Assembly: GCF_900543425.1 (NCBI RefSeq)
Contig: NZ_UQRQ01000032.1
Coordinates: 1-25,907 of the forward strand
Source of the DNA: an uncultured Sanguibacteroides sp.
Lineage (GTDB): Bacteria; Bacteroidota; Bacteroidia; Bacteroidales; Marinifilaceae
DNA length: 25,907 nt
Reading direction: 5' to 3'
The position numbers were made by a program, and so were the translations under genes. Under the pieces are notes generated by a model, which was not told where the DNA came from, made no database searches, and saw only the letters and a program-made list of their open reading frames with translations. Every line of letters begins with the position of its first letter. Position 1 is the first letter of the stretch. Shown piece by piece: positions 7,500 through 16,010 of this stretch.

Positions 7500-7531
7500 C
7501 AAATATAAATTAGTTTATTTTATAAACCAAA
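7500..7531 (-). promoter_or_regulatory. Promoter of the membrane protein/regulator operon with embedded operator
   Basis: On the minus strand TTTG (7531-7528) and TATATTTG (7507-7500) are separated by 20 bp, a near-ideal Bacteroidetes primary-sigma promoter; the start site would be near 7494. The spacer contains the perfect inverted repeat GTTTAT-TTT-ATAAAC (7513-7527). A repressor bound there would sit between the -33 and -7 boxes. Confidence 0.7.
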
Positions 7532-7652
7532 TGATTTAGTGAATTTTATTCCTTCACGTGGATATTATTTTTGGTAATTATATACATCCTTACAGCCACT
7601 CTAAATAAATAATTATTTGATTTATATATAATTATAATAGAATGTTTTATAA

Positions 7653-7760
7653 AATATTTTAGTAATTTCGAAAAAAGGAATGAAAACACAGGAAATTACG
7701 GTTGGGAATCAAACGGAAATTAATGTGGTCATGCATAAAACAAAAGAAAAAAAGAAATAG
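7653..7760 (+). pseudogene. Relic of a SusC/RagA-type TonB-dependent receptor
   Basis: In one frame, after a TAA at 7650, the sequence reads about 35 codons including ILVISKKG and then MKTQEITVGNQTEINVVM. This matches the end of the carboxypeptidase-regulatory-like domain of SusC receptors, where a GxKTQEVxVGxxTxINVVL pattern precedes the TonB plug. After it the frame passes into HKTKEKKK and stops; the expected DEVVV plug region is missing. An ATG at 7680 could start a 26-residue peptide, but this is most simply a remnant of a deleted receptor gene. The surrounding DNA (7532-7652) is very AT-rich with nothing else recognisable. Confidence 0.6.
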
Positions 7761-7780
7761 ACAAAACACGCTGGTGTGGG

Positions 7781-7813
7781 AGTTCCGGGTAATTAAACTA
7801 TCCGGAACTTTTT
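7781..7813 (+). terminator. Intrinsic terminator downstream of the SusC relic
   Basis: AGTTCCGG (7781-7788) and CCGGAACT (7802-7809) form an 8-bp stem with a 13-nt loop, followed by a T-run. No intact rightward gene precedes it for several kilobases apart from the relic, so it looks like a terminator left behind, or it insulates nfo. Confidence 0.65.
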
Positions 7814-7844
7814 ATTGAATTTTCAAATTACCTCCCTATCTTTG
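7814..7844 (+). promoter_or_regulatory. Promoter of nfo
   Basis: ATTG (7814-7817, -33-like) and TATCTTTG (7837-7844, perfect TAnnTTTG) are 19 bp apart, directly after the upstream terminator. The start site would be near 7850, leaving a leader of about 75 nt. Confidence 0.6.
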
Positions 7845-7926
7845 TATACGAGTATAACTTCTTGCGATTTATACCGTTTGAAAGGTTATTACGGAGTTAG
7901 CATGAAGAGATTAAAAACTTGAAAGA

Positions 7927-8772
7927 ATGAAAAAATATATAGGAGCGCACGTGAGCGCATCGGGAGGAGTAGAGAATGCTCCGTTAAATGCACATGAGAT
8001 CGGGGCTACGGCTTTTGCCCTTTTTACGAAAAATCAACGGCAATGGAAAGCGGCGCCGCTTTCGGCCGAAAATATAGCTCTTTTTAAAGAGCGGTGTGAA
8101 CAATGGGGATATGTGCCCAAGCATATATTGCCTCACGACAGTTATTTGATTAATTTGGGACACCCTGAAGCCGAAGCTCTCGGGAAGTCGAGGGAGGCGT
8201 TTTTGGACGAAATGCAGCGTTGCGAGCAATTGGGACTGGATCGGTTGAATTTTCATCCGGGGAGTTCTTTGAAAGAGATTACCGACGAGGAGTGCCTGCA
8301 ACGGATTGCGGAATCCATCAATTGGGCTTTAGATAAGACCGAAGGTGTGAGTGCCGTGATTGAGAATACGGCCGGACAAGGGTCTAACCTGGGTTACCGG
8401 TTTGAGCAAATCGCTTACATCATCGACCGGGTAGAAGATAAAAGCCGGGTAGGGGTGTGTATCGATACCTGTCATGCTTTTGCGGCCGGATATGATCTGA
8501 CCACTCCTTCCGCTTTCACGGAAACCTTTGAGCATTTCGATCAGATAATCGGCTTTAAATACCTAATGGGTATGCACTTGAACGATGCCAAAAAAGGACT
8601 GGGTTCGCGGGTAGACCGCCATGAAAGTATCGGTAAAGGGGAGTTGGGAATAGAGACGTTTAAGATGATTATGCAGGATCCTCGTTTCGACGATATTCCG
8701 CTTATCCTGGAGACTCCCGACGAATCGTTATGGCCGGAAGAGATTAAAATGTTAAAGGGTTTTGTAAAATAA
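7927..8772 (+). CDS. nfo: Endonuclease IV (AP endonuclease)
   Basis: The 281-residue TIM-barrel enzyme cuts DNA 5' to abasic sites in base excision repair and can remove 3' blocking groups. All nine metal ligands of the trinuclear zinc site are present in the usual order: H70, H110, E146, D180, H183, H217, D230, H232 and E262, in the expected contexts LPHDSY, NFHPG, VIENTAGQG, CIDTCHAFAAGYD, HLNDAKK, DRHESIGKG and LETP. The length equals that of the family. It has its own promoter and a hairpin 9 bp after its stop, so it may be transcribed apart from sbcDC, but it begins a rightward block of DNA-repair genes. Confidence 0.97.
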   Translation: MKKYIGAHVSASGGVENAPLNAHEIGATAFALFTKNQRQWKAAPLSAENIALFKERCEQWGYVPKHILPHDSYLINLGHPEAEALGKSREAFLDEMQRCEQLGLDRLNFHPGSSLKEITDEECLQRIAESINWALDKTEGVSAVIENTAGQGSNLGYRFEQIAYIIDRVEDKSRVGVCIDTCHAFAAGYDLTTPSAFTETFEHFDQIIGFKYLMGMHLNDAKKGLGSRVDRHESIGKGELGIETFKMIMQDPRFDDIPLILETPDESLWPEEIKMLKGFVK

Positions 8773-8781
8773 AAACTGAAA

Positions 8782-8806
8782 GATCCGGAGATTCAATCAC
8801 CGGATC
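8782..8806 (+). terminator. Hairpin after nfo
   Basis: GATCCGG (8782-8788) and CCGGATC (8800-8806) form a 7-bp stem with an 11-nt loop. There is no T-tract, so it may only weaken read-through into sbcD or stabilise the nfo 3' end. Confidence 0.4.
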
Positions 8807-8864
8807 ACTAAATATATGATTACGTGTGCAACGGGTGTGAAATAACGAATAAGATCGATAGAGT

Positions 8865-10088
8865 ATGAAGATATTGCATACTTCGGATTGGCATTTGGGA
8901 AAACGTTTGAACGAACGGGAACGGATAGCCGAGCAGGTGGAAGTGATGGAAGAGATCGTACGTATTGCCCGGGAAGAACGGGTGGATGCCGTTGTGGTGG
9001 CCGGAGATCTCTTTGATACTTATAACCCTCCCGTGGAAGCCATCGAGTTGCTGTATCGTACTCTCTATCGGTTGGCCGACGGAGGACGTCGGTTGGTCGT
9101 GGCTATTGCCGGAAATCACGATTCTCCGGACCGGATCGATTCTCCTGACGTATTGGCCAGGGAGTGCGGCATCTTTTTCGTGGGTAATCCCATGACGGAA
9201 TTAAAAACCTCCGTTATCGAAGGAGGGGTAAGCCTGATCGAAGTTGACCGGGGATATGCAGCTTTCCGTCTTCCGGGATACGATTATTCGTTGCGGATTA
9301 TACATACTCCGTATACGAACGAACAACGACTGAAAAGGTTTTTGGGAACGGAAGATCAACCTGCCCGTTTGCGGGAAGAGTTAGCCGGACATTGGCGAGA
9401 GATTGCCGAACGCTATTGTGACGATTCGGGGGTCAATCTCTTGATGGCTCATCTCTTTATGATGAAGGAGGGAGGCGAGATGCCGGAAGAACCGGAAGAC
9501 GAACGTCCCATCAATGTAGGGGGAGCCGATGCAGTTTACTCTTCTGTGATTCCCGTTGCCGTGCAATACGCGGGATTGGGACATCTGCACCGCTACCAGA
9601 TGATCGATACGTTTCCCTGTCCGGTGATTTATAGCGGTAGTCCGTTGAGTTATAGCTTTAGTGAGGCGGAACAACAGAAGTATGTCGTACTGGTGAAGGC
9701 CGAACCCGGAAAGGTTCCGTCGATCGAAAGACGGGTTTTGAAAAGCGGTCGTCCCTTGGTCAGGAAGCGTTTTGATGGTGCTGAAGAAGCGATTAGGTGG
9801 TTGAGGGATAATCCTGACGTGTGGGTGGAGTTGACCGTGGTAACGGATACCTATCTTACGGGGGCGGAGACAAAAGCCATATATGCCGCACACGAACATA
9901 TCGTGTGGTTGATTCCGGAAGTGAAAAACGAATCGGCGACAACGGCCCGCATCGCTTCGATTCATGAATTGCGTACGGATGTGAATGCCCTGTTTGCCGA
10001 ATATTTCAAAAATCGGAAGGGACAGGAACCCAACGAGGAATTGATGACTCTCTTCCGGGAGGTATTGGCCAAGAACAAAGAACGATAA
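8865..10088 (+). CDS. sbcD: SbcD, nuclease subunit of the SbcCD complex
   Basis: The 407-residue protein is the Mre11-type nuclease that with SbcC processes hairpins, palindromes and protein-blocked DNA ends. The phosphoesterase motifs are complete: D8/H10 in SDWHLG, D48 in GDLFD, N84-H85-D86 in GNHDS, H196 in MAHLFM, and H240/H242 in GLGHLHRYQ. The C-terminal part holds the capping domain and the region expected to contact the SbcC coiled-coil base. It is 21 bp upstream of sbcC, consistent with one operon and a stable complex. The start at 8865 gives the standard MKILHTSDWHLG N-terminus. Confidence 0.96.
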   Translation: MKILHTSDWHLGKRLNERERIAEQVEVMEEIVRIAREERVDAVVVAGDLFDTYNPPVEAIELLYRTLYRLADGGRRLVVAIAGNHDSPDRIDSPDVLARECGIFFVGNPMTELKTSVIEGGVSLIEVDRGYAAFRLPGYDYSLRIIHTPYTNEQRLKRFLGTEDQPARLREELAGHWREIAERYCDDSGVNLLMAHLFMMKEGGEMPEEPEDERPINVGGADAVYSSVIPVAVQYAGLGHLHRYQMIDTFPCPVIYSGSPLSYSFSEAEQQKYVVLVKAEPGKVPSIERRVLKSGRPLVRKRFDGAEEAIRWLRDNPDVWVELTVVTDTYLTGAETKAIYAAHEHIVWLIPEVKNESATTARIASIHELRTDVNALFAEYFKNRKGQEPNEELMTLFREVLAKNKER

Positions 10089-10109
10089 TGTGTTTATAAT
10101 TTATTTTAT

Positions 10110-13100
10110 ATGATTCCCGTAAAACTGACATTGGAAGGAATTTATTCGTACCGGGAACGGCAAACCATTGATTTCACCCGATTGACCGGAGCTAAGTTGT
10201 TCGGTATATTCGGTCCCGTGGGAAGTGGTAAATCTACGATTCTGGAAGCAATGATTTACGTTATATACGGAACCATCGATCGGTTGAATACAGAGGTGAA
10301 ATACAACCTGATGAATTTGAGAGCCGATCGGTTGTTCGTGGATTTCGAGTTTACGGCGGGAACGGAAGGAAGTCGCTACCGGGCTACCGTCGAGAGCAAA
10401 CGTAACCGGAAGAATTTTGCGGATGTCTCTTCTCCGAAATTCTCTTATTATTTAGGAAAGGGGGAAGAGTGGCAACCGATTACCCGGGAAGAGCTGATTG
10501 GAGTCATTGGCCTGACCGTACAGAATTTTAGGCGGACAGTGATTATTCCGCAGGGAAAGTTTCAGGATTTTCTGATGCTGCGGGACAAAGAGCGAACGGA
10601 GATGATGATGGAACTTTTCGGGGATCTGCGTCAATACGATCTTTCGGAAAGCGTAGCGACCTTGGAGGCCGAGACCCGGCAACAGGTGACGGATTACCGG
10701 GGTCGATTGGCCGGATTGGGAGAGGTGACCCCGGAAATGATACGGGAAAAAAGGGGAAAGCTGGTGGAGTTGAAAATGGAGGAAGAACGTTTAAAAAGAG
10801 AGATACGGGAGATTTTATCCGAAGAAGAAAAACTGAAAGCGATAAAGCTGCTTTTGGACGAATTGGCCGTGAAAAAAGAGACGGAGCGGCGGTTGATCGA
10901 TATACAACCGGAAATGGATCGGTTGCGGGCGGAGTTGGCGGAGTACGAGTTTTGCCTTCAGCATTTTCAACAGCCGGTGGGGAACTTGGAAGACCTTCAA
11001 CGTCGTTTGGAACAGGTAAAGGTTTCCCGGGAAGCCTTGCAAAAAAGCGAGAAAGAGAGAAAAGAGGCTTTACGTTCTTTTATGAAAGGTTTTGAAACTC
11101 TTCAGGAGGCTTATGGAGGGAAGGAGGAAAAGAGAAAACGAATGGAGCGTCTGGAGGCCTTTATTCGTCGTCTGGAAGTGGAAAAAGAGTGCCGTGATCT
11201 GGAAGAACGAAAAACAAAGGGCGAAGAGATCGTCGTGAAGACCCGTCAGGAGATTGAAAAACGACAGGAGGAGTTAAAACGAGAGAAGAAGGAGTTAGAA
11301 GAGTTGATACGGGTTACGCCCGATATGAAAGTTTTGTCCGATATCCGGGAGTGGTTCTCCGTTCGCCAGCATTTGTTGGCAGATCGGGAAAAAAACGGGA
11401 AAGAGGAAAAGAAAATCGGAAAAGAGAAAGAGGAACTTATCAGGGATTATGTAGCTTTACAGAAAGAGCATACGATTATACAACATCAGGAAAAGGTAGA
11501 AGGAGGAGTTTGGATAAAGATATGCAAAGAACGGGCGGAGTCTGTTGCCGATCGGTTAAAGCTTTTGCGAAAAGAGGCTTTACGTTTGGGAACCCGGGTG
11601 CGTTTGGCAACTTTTGCCCGGGAGTTATCGGAAGGAGTACCTTGTCCTTTGTGCGGGGCTTTGTCGCATCCCCATCCTTTGCACGCGGAAGCCGTGGAGG
11701 GAGATACAAAGGAGAATGCCGATTTGATCGTGCAATTGGAGAACGAAGAGAAAGAGCTTTCGGTTTTGGTTTCCCGTTTGACCTTGTTGAATGAACGTTA
11801 CCGGGTTTGCCGGGAACGGGAAAAACAATTGGGGATAGCGCTGAAAGAGACGGAGGAGGCAATAAAAAAACATTTGGATTTGTTTACCTGGGAAAACTAT
11901 TCCCCGGAATGCCCGGAAAAGATAGAGGAGGAGATGAGACGGGTGGAAGAGCTGAAAAGCCAACGGGAAAAGCAAGAGGGGCAGATAACCCGAACCGGAG
12001 ATCAGATAGAGCTTCAGCGGGGTAACTTGGAAAAATACAAGCTTCGATTGGACGAGATCGATCGGTCGTTGGCACAGAAAGGGGCACAGATGGAGTTATT
12101 GACGGAACAGGTCGAAGGGCTCGATACGGAAAAATATAAACCCTATGGTTTAGAGCAATTGAAGGAAATGTCGGTAGAGGGAAAGAGGGAATTGGAGAAG
12201 TTGGAAAAAGATTACGCGGAAGCAGTGGAAAAACGGCGGGAGTTGGAGTTGGAAAACCGTAGACTGGAAGGAAGCATAGAGGAGAAAGAGCGGGAGTTTG
12301 CCCGCTTAAGAGAGGAAGAAGAGAAGGTAATGCAACAATTGGTCTTTCTTTTAAAAGATACGGATTATTCCGGTTTGGAACCCGTGAAAGTGGTATTAAA
12401 GAAAAAGATACATATTCCTGAATCTCATGAAAAGATAAATCAGTATAACCAGCAATTACATGCGGTAAGGTTGCGGAGAACCGAATTGGAAGGTTTGTTA
12501 AAAGATACCGCTTATGACGAGGATCGATTCGTGACCCTGCAAAAAGAACTTTCCGCGAAACAATCCCATGAACGGGAGTTAGTAGCGGAGATAGGAGCTT
12601 TAGACAATCGTATTTCGGATCTGGAAAAACGCTATGAGGCCCACATGGAGATCCGGAAAGAGTTAACCGTTTTGGAAGAGCGTCTTCAGAATCTACAACT
12701 ATTAAAGGGACTCTTCCGGGGAAACGATTTTGTCAAATTTGTCTCTTCTATCTATTTGCAGAACTTGTGTAACGCGGCAAACGAACGCTTTTTCCGGATG
12801 ACCCGCCAACGGTTGAAATTAGAGCTGAGTGAGGACAATGATTTTCTGGTGCGTGATTTTATGAACGAGGGAAGAACCCGGAGCGCAAGAACTTTGTCCG
12901 GCGGCCAGGTATTTCAGGCCTCCCTCTCCTTGGCTTTGGCTTTAACGGATAATATCCGGCAACTGTCGGGGAGCAAACAGAATTTTTTCTTTTTAGACGA
13001 AGGGTTCGGCTCGCTCGACAAAGAGTCGTTGTCTGTCGTATTTGATACCTTGAAAGCCTTGCGGGACGAAAACCGGATCGTGGGTTTGATTTCTCACGTG

Positions 13101-13181
13101 GAGGAGATGCAGCAAGAGGTTCCGGCCTGCATACAGGTGGAAAACACGAGTGAAAGAGGAACTATTGTAACACAAAAATAA
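10110..13181 (+). CDS. sbcC: SbcC, ATPase subunit of the SbcCD complex
   Basis: The 1023-residue SMC/Rad50-type ATPase drives the SbcD nuclease. Walker A is at residues 35-43 (GPVGSGKST). Two long coiled-coil arms rich in Glu, Lys and Arg flank the zinc hook C512-P-L-C515. The ABC signature LSGGQ is at 929-933 and Walker B (FFFLDE) at 959-964, followed by GFGSLD. The size is normal. It lies between sbcD and a small phosphoesterase (6-bp gap), so the three are probably one transcript. SbcCD also matters near CRISPR loci because it degrades palindromes and DNA ends, but its position about 4 kb from the cas genes may be chance. Confidence 0.96.
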   Translation: MIPVKLTLEGIYSYRERQTIDFTRLTGAKLFGIFGPVGSGKSTILEAMIYVIYGTIDRLNTEVKYNLMNLRADRLFVDFEFTAGTEGSRYRATVESKRNRKNFADVSSPKFSYYLGKGEEWQPITREELIGVIGLTVQNFRRTVIIPQGKFQDFLMLRDKERTEMMMELFGDLRQYDLSESVATLEAETRQQVTDYRGRLAGLGEVTPEMIREKRGKLVELKMEEERLKREIREILSEEEKLKAIKLLLDELAVKKETERRLIDIQPEMDRLRAELAEYEFCLQHFQQPVGNLEDLQRRLEQVKVSREALQKSEKERKEALRSFMKGFETLQEAYGGKEEKRKRMERLEAFIRRLEVEKECRDLEERKTKGEEIVVKTRQEIEKRQEELKREKKELEELIRVTPDMKVLSDIREWFSVRQHLLADREKNGKEEKKIGKEKEELIRDYVALQKEHTIIQHQEKVEGGVWIKICKERAESVADRLKLLRKEALRLGTRVRLATFARELSEGVPCPLCGALSHPHPLHAEAVEGDTKENADLIVQLENEEKELSVLVSRLTLLNERYRVCREREKQLGIALKETEEAIKKHLDLFTWENYSPECPEKIEEEMRRVEELKSQREKQEGQITRTGDQIELQRGNLEKYKLRLDEIDRSLAQKGAQMELLTEQVEGLDTEKYKPYGLEQLKEMSVEGKRELEKLEKDYAEAVEKRRELELENRRLEGSIEEKEREFARLREEEEKVMQQLVFLLKDTDYSGLEPVKVVLKKKIHIPESHEKINQYNQQLHAVRLRRTELEGLLKDTAYDEDRFVTLQKELSAKQSHERELVAEIGALDNRISDLEKRYEAHMEIRKELTVLEERLQNLQLLKGLFRGNDFVKFVSSIYLQNLCNAANERFFRMTRQRLKLELSEDNDFLVRDFMNEGRTRSARTLSGGQVFQASLSLALALTDNIRQLSGSKQNFFFLDEGFGSLDKESLSVVFDTLKALRDENRIVGLISHVEEMQQEVPACIQVENTSERGTIVTQK

Positions 13182-13187
13182 ATAATT

Positions 13188-13676
13188 ATGAAAATCGGTT
13201 TGTTATCGGATACGCACGGGTGGCTGGACCCTAAGATCGTGGAGTTTTTTAAGGATTGCGATGAAGTCTGGCATTGCGGTGATATCGGGGATGTAGCCGT
13301 CACGGACGAACTCTCTAAACGTTTTACCTTGCGGGCCGTCTATGGTAATATCGACGGGGAATTGCTCCGGCGCATGTTTCCGGAGAGGCAATTGTTCAAT
13401 TGCGAGGGAGTAAAGGTGCTGATGACCCATATCGGCGGTTATCCGGGACATTATGAACGGAAGGCGGCCGAGATTATGTACCAGGAGCGTCCCAAGCTCT
13501 TTCTGTGCGGGCATTCGCACATTGCCAAAGTCAAATATGATAAAAATTTGGACTGTTTGCATATTAACCCGGGTGCAGCCGGCAAGTTCGGGTTTCATAC
13601 GGTACGTACGGCCGTGCGTTTTGTCATTGCGTCCGGAAATATATCCGATTTGGAATTGATCGAATTGGAAAAATAG
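13188..13676 (+). CDS. YfcE/MJ0936-type metallophosphoesterase
   Basis: The 162-residue protein is a compact calcineurin-like phosphodiesterase. Metal ligands are visible as D8/H10 (SDTHG), D32 (CGDIGD), N54 (YGNID), H81 (MTHIGG) and H109/H111 (CGHSHIAK), with the NPGAAG segment near the C-terminus typical of the YfcE family. Such enzymes cleave phosphodiesters such as bis-p-nitrophenyl phosphate in vitro; the natural substrate is unclear. It starts 6 bp after the sbcC stop, so it belongs to the sbcDC transcript, although no functional link is established. Confidence 0.88.
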   Translation: MKIGLLSDTHGWLDPKIVEFFKDCDEVWHCGDIGDVAVTDELSKRFTLRAVYGNIDGELLRRMFPERQLFNCEGVKVLMTHIGGYPGHYERKAAEIMYQERPKLFLCGHSHIAKVKYDKNLDCLHINPGAAGKFGFHTVRTAVRFVIASGNISDLELIELEK

Positions 13677-13720
13677 AATGATTTAAGACTATATTAATAG
13701 AATTAATGGTTTCTCTTCCT

Positions 13721-13728
13721 TACATTTG
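13721..13728 (+). promoter_or_regulatory. -7 element upstream of the processing protease
   Basis: TACATTTG matches TAnnTTTG and lies 48 bp before the start codon in a 100-bp intergenic gap. No consensus TTTG is seen at -33. Confidence 0.45.
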
Positions 13729-13776
13729 TAAAATATTTACGTAGAAGGATGAAAAGAGAAATTAAAATAATACGAT

Positions 13777-15366
13777 ATGAGAAAAAGTTTATTATCGGCG
13801 GTTGTAATCCTGATCGCCTGTTTTAGCTGGGTAAGAGCTGATGCTCAGCGGGACGAGAAAGCCGTTCGCGAGCAGTCCATCAAATACCAGCGATTGATGC
13901 AAATGATTGATGCGGTATACGTGGATACCGTAAACTTGGGTAAGCTGACAGAGGATGCTATTATAAAGGTATTGGCGGATCTGGACCCGCATTCCGTGTA
14001 CATCTCCCGCGAGGAGGTGGAAGAAGCTAACGAACCCTTGGAGGGCGGTTTCTTTGGTATCGGTATACAGTTTAATATTTTGCGCGATACTTTGATGGTC
14101 GTGGATGTCGTACCCGGAGGGCCTGCCGAGAAGGTAGGTATGATGGCCGGGGATCGTATCATTGCGATCGACGGACAAAATGTGGCCGGAGTGGGATTGA
14201 CCAACACCGAGGTACGGAAGAGATTGAAGGGAGAGAAGGGAACCCGCGTGAATGTCGGAGTTCTGAGAGGCAACGAACGTTTTGATTTTAATATTATCCG
14301 GGATAAAATTCCAATCCATAGCGTGGATGCGGCTTATATGGTCGATAAGAACATCGGTTATATCAAGATAGCCCGTTTTGCGGCTACCACGGTGGAAGAG
14401 TTTGAGGAAGCCGTGAAGAAGTTGCAGGCCCAGGGAATGAAAGACCTGATCATCGATTTGCAGGGAAACGGCGGCGGTTACATGGGGGCGGCCATCGGTA
14501 TTGCCGATCATCTGTTGGATGGACGTAAACTGATCGTTTACACCGACGGACAGGCCACGGGACGTATGGATGAGTATTCCACACCTGCCGGGTTGTTTCA
14601 AAGCGGAAGAGTGGCTATTCTGTTGGATGGGAATTCGGCTTCTGCCAGCGAAATCGTTTCGGGAGCCGTCCAGGATTGGGATCGCGGTCTGATCGTGGGA
14701 CGCCGTTCTTTCGGAAAGGGATTGGTGCAACGTCAATTTCCCCTGACGGACGGTTCTATGGTACGTTTGACCGTATCTCATTACTATACTCCTTCCGGTC
14801 GCTGTATTCAGAAGCCTTATAAGGGAAAAGACTACCGGGCCGAATTATACGAGCGTTACAATAGCGGTGAATTGGTCAATGCGGACAGTATTCAGGTGAC
14901 CGATTCCACTAAATATTACACGAAAGAGAGACATCGTCTGGTATACGGCGGAGGCGGTATTATTCCCGATCTGTTCGTGCCGATCGATACGGGAATCAAT
15001 TATTCTTATTTCAACCACCTGATCGCCAAGAACGTGGTTAACGACTTTATTTTAAACTATGTGGATAAAAACCGGGCAAGCCTGAAAAAACAGTATCCTC
15101 AGTTTGAAGATTTCCGGAAAAACTTCCATGTAACCGAAGCTATGATTAACGAGATCGTGGCTAACGGAGAGAAACAAGGGGTAAAGAAAGACCAGAAATT
15201 GCTGACTCCCGTCATTCCGGAGATGAAGCAATTTATAAAGGCTTTGATCGCCCGTGATCTCTGGGATATGAATGAGCTCTACATGATTACCAACGAGGAC
15301 AATAAAGCCTTGGATGCGGCTGTTAAGGCCTTGCATGATGGTACATATGATAAGTTGATGAAATGA
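13777..15366 (+). CDS. C-terminal processing peptidase, S41 family, with PDZ domain
   Basis: The 529-residue protein begins with a signal peptide (about residues 1-23, ending in VRADA), so it acts in the periplasm. A PDZ domain (about 85-165, with GGFFGIGIQF and GGPAEKVGMMAGDRI) precedes the S41 protease core. The Ser-Lys dyad is clear: S289 in NSASASEIVSG and K314 in SFGKGLVQ, spaced 25 residues as in E. coli Tsp. A 200-residue C-terminal helical extension follows. It trims or degrades envelope proteins from their C-termini. It has its own promoter and a strong terminator, so it is a single-gene unit. Confidence 0.92.
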   Translation: MRKSLLSAVVILIACFSWVRADAQRDEKAVREQSIKYQRLMQMIDAVYVDTVNLGKLTEDAIIKVLADLDPHSVYISREEVEEANEPLEGGFFGIGIQFNILRDTLMVVDVVPGGPAEKVGMMAGDRIIAIDGQNVAGVGLTNTEVRKRLKGEKGTRVNVGVLRGNERFDFNIIRDKIPIHSVDAAYMVDKNIGYIKIARFAATTVEEFEEAVKKLQAQGMKDLIIDLQGNGGGYMGAAIGIADHLLDGRKLIVYTDGQATGRMDEYSTPAGLFQSGRVAILLDGNSASASEIVSGAVQDWDRGLIVGRRSFGKGLVQRQFPLTDGSMVRLTVSHYYTPSGRCIQKPYKGKDYRAELYERYNSGELVNADSIQVTDSTKYYTKERHRLVYGGGGIIPDLFVPIDTGINYSYFNHLIAKNVVNDFILNYVDKNRASLKKQYPQFEDFRKNFHVTEAMINEIVANGEKQGVKKDQKLLTPVIPEMKQFIKALIARDLWDMNELYMITNEDNKALDAAVKALHDGTYDKLMK

Positions 15367-15387
15367 TTTTGATCGACAATACGAAAG

Positions 15388-15424
15388 TCCGCGATAACCG
15401 AAAGGTTGTGGCGGATTTTTTTTA
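15388..15424 (+). terminator. Strong intrinsic terminator after the S41 protease
   Basis: TCCGCGATAACC (15388-15399) pairs with GGTTGTGGCGGA (15404-15415) with one mismatch, closing a GAAA tetraloop, and is followed by nine T. A textbook intrinsic terminator. Confidence 0.85.
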
Positions 15425-15509
15425 GGGAGCAGAAACTCGTTGAAAACGTAACTTTTAGACGGATGATCCGGTATGATGGATAAACGGGAATTCGATAAAA
15501 GAAAACGAA

Positions 15510-15872
15510 ATGACAAAGATTCAATTGAAAAGAGTGTACGATGATCCGGCAAAAACCGACGGTATAAGGGTCTTTGTGGATCGTTTATGGCCGAGGGGTA
15601 TGAAAAAAGGAGCTTTTCACTACGACATCTGGGCCAAAGAAATCACCCCGTCTACTGACCTTCGCAAATGGTTTCATATCGATCCCGAAAATCGATGGAA
15701 CGACTTTGCCTCTACTTACGAAAAGGAATTGGAACATTCCGATGCCGCCCGTCAATTTGTCGGGGCTATTAAATCCTATTCTGTTGTTACTCTTTTATAT
15801 GCTTCTCGAAACGGGGAATACAATCATGCCAAAGTCCTAAAATCCTTCCTCGAAAAAGAGCTGTCAAAATAA
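15510..15872 (+). CDS. DUF488 family protein (YeaO-like)
   Basis: The 120-residue protein belongs to DUF488, recognised by the N-terminal VYDDPAKTDGIRVFVDRLWP and RGMKK segments and by the later LRKWFHIDPENRWNDF motif, all typical of YeaO-like members. The biochemical role of this family is not established. It is soluble, with no signal peptide. It sits between the terminator of the protease and its own hairpin terminator, thus appears monocistronic; no clear promoter element is seen in the 85 bp between. Confidence 0.85.
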   Translation: MTKIQLKRVYDDPAKTDGIRVFVDRLWPRGMKKGAFHYDIWAKEITPSTDLRKWFHIDPENRWNDFASTYEKELEHSDAARQFVGAIKSYSVVTLLYASRNGEYNHAKVLKSFLEKELSK

Positions 15873-15907
15873 AATAGCACTTAGGGACGGGGTTAAAGTG
15901 CTATTTT
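15871..15907. terminator. Bidirectional terminator hairpin
   Basis: AAAATAGCACTT (15871-15882) and AAGTGCTATTTT (15896-15907) form a perfect 12-bp stem around a 13-nt loop. The A-rich and T-rich ends let it work on both strands. It overlaps the last two bases of the DUF488 stop codon. Confidence 0.75.
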
Positions 15908-15927
15908 AATCTCTTAATCCTTTATTT

Positions 15928-15962
15928 TTTGTATTCTAATCCGTATTATTTATTTATATTTG
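15928..15962 (+). promoter_or_regulatory. Promoter of the lipoprotein gene
   Basis: TTTG (15928-15931) and TATATTTG (15955-15962) resemble the Bacteroidetes -33 and -7 elements; the 23-bp spacing is slightly long. The start site would be about 42 bp before the ATG. Confidence 0.5.
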
Positions 15963-16010
15963 GTGCCTTAAGTGAAGCGAAATCTGTGTGTAAAATTAAA
16001 GTAAAGAAAA

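Noticed and set aside
9381..9965. 194-codon minus-strand ORF inside sbcD
   Set aside because: Shadow of the well-supported sbcD gene; composition without recognisable motifs.
13792..14781. 329-codon minus-strand ORF opposite the S41 protease gene
   Set aside because: The opposite strand encodes a full protease with signal peptide, PDZ domain and Ser-Lys dyad; the reverse translation has no family pattern and no promoter.
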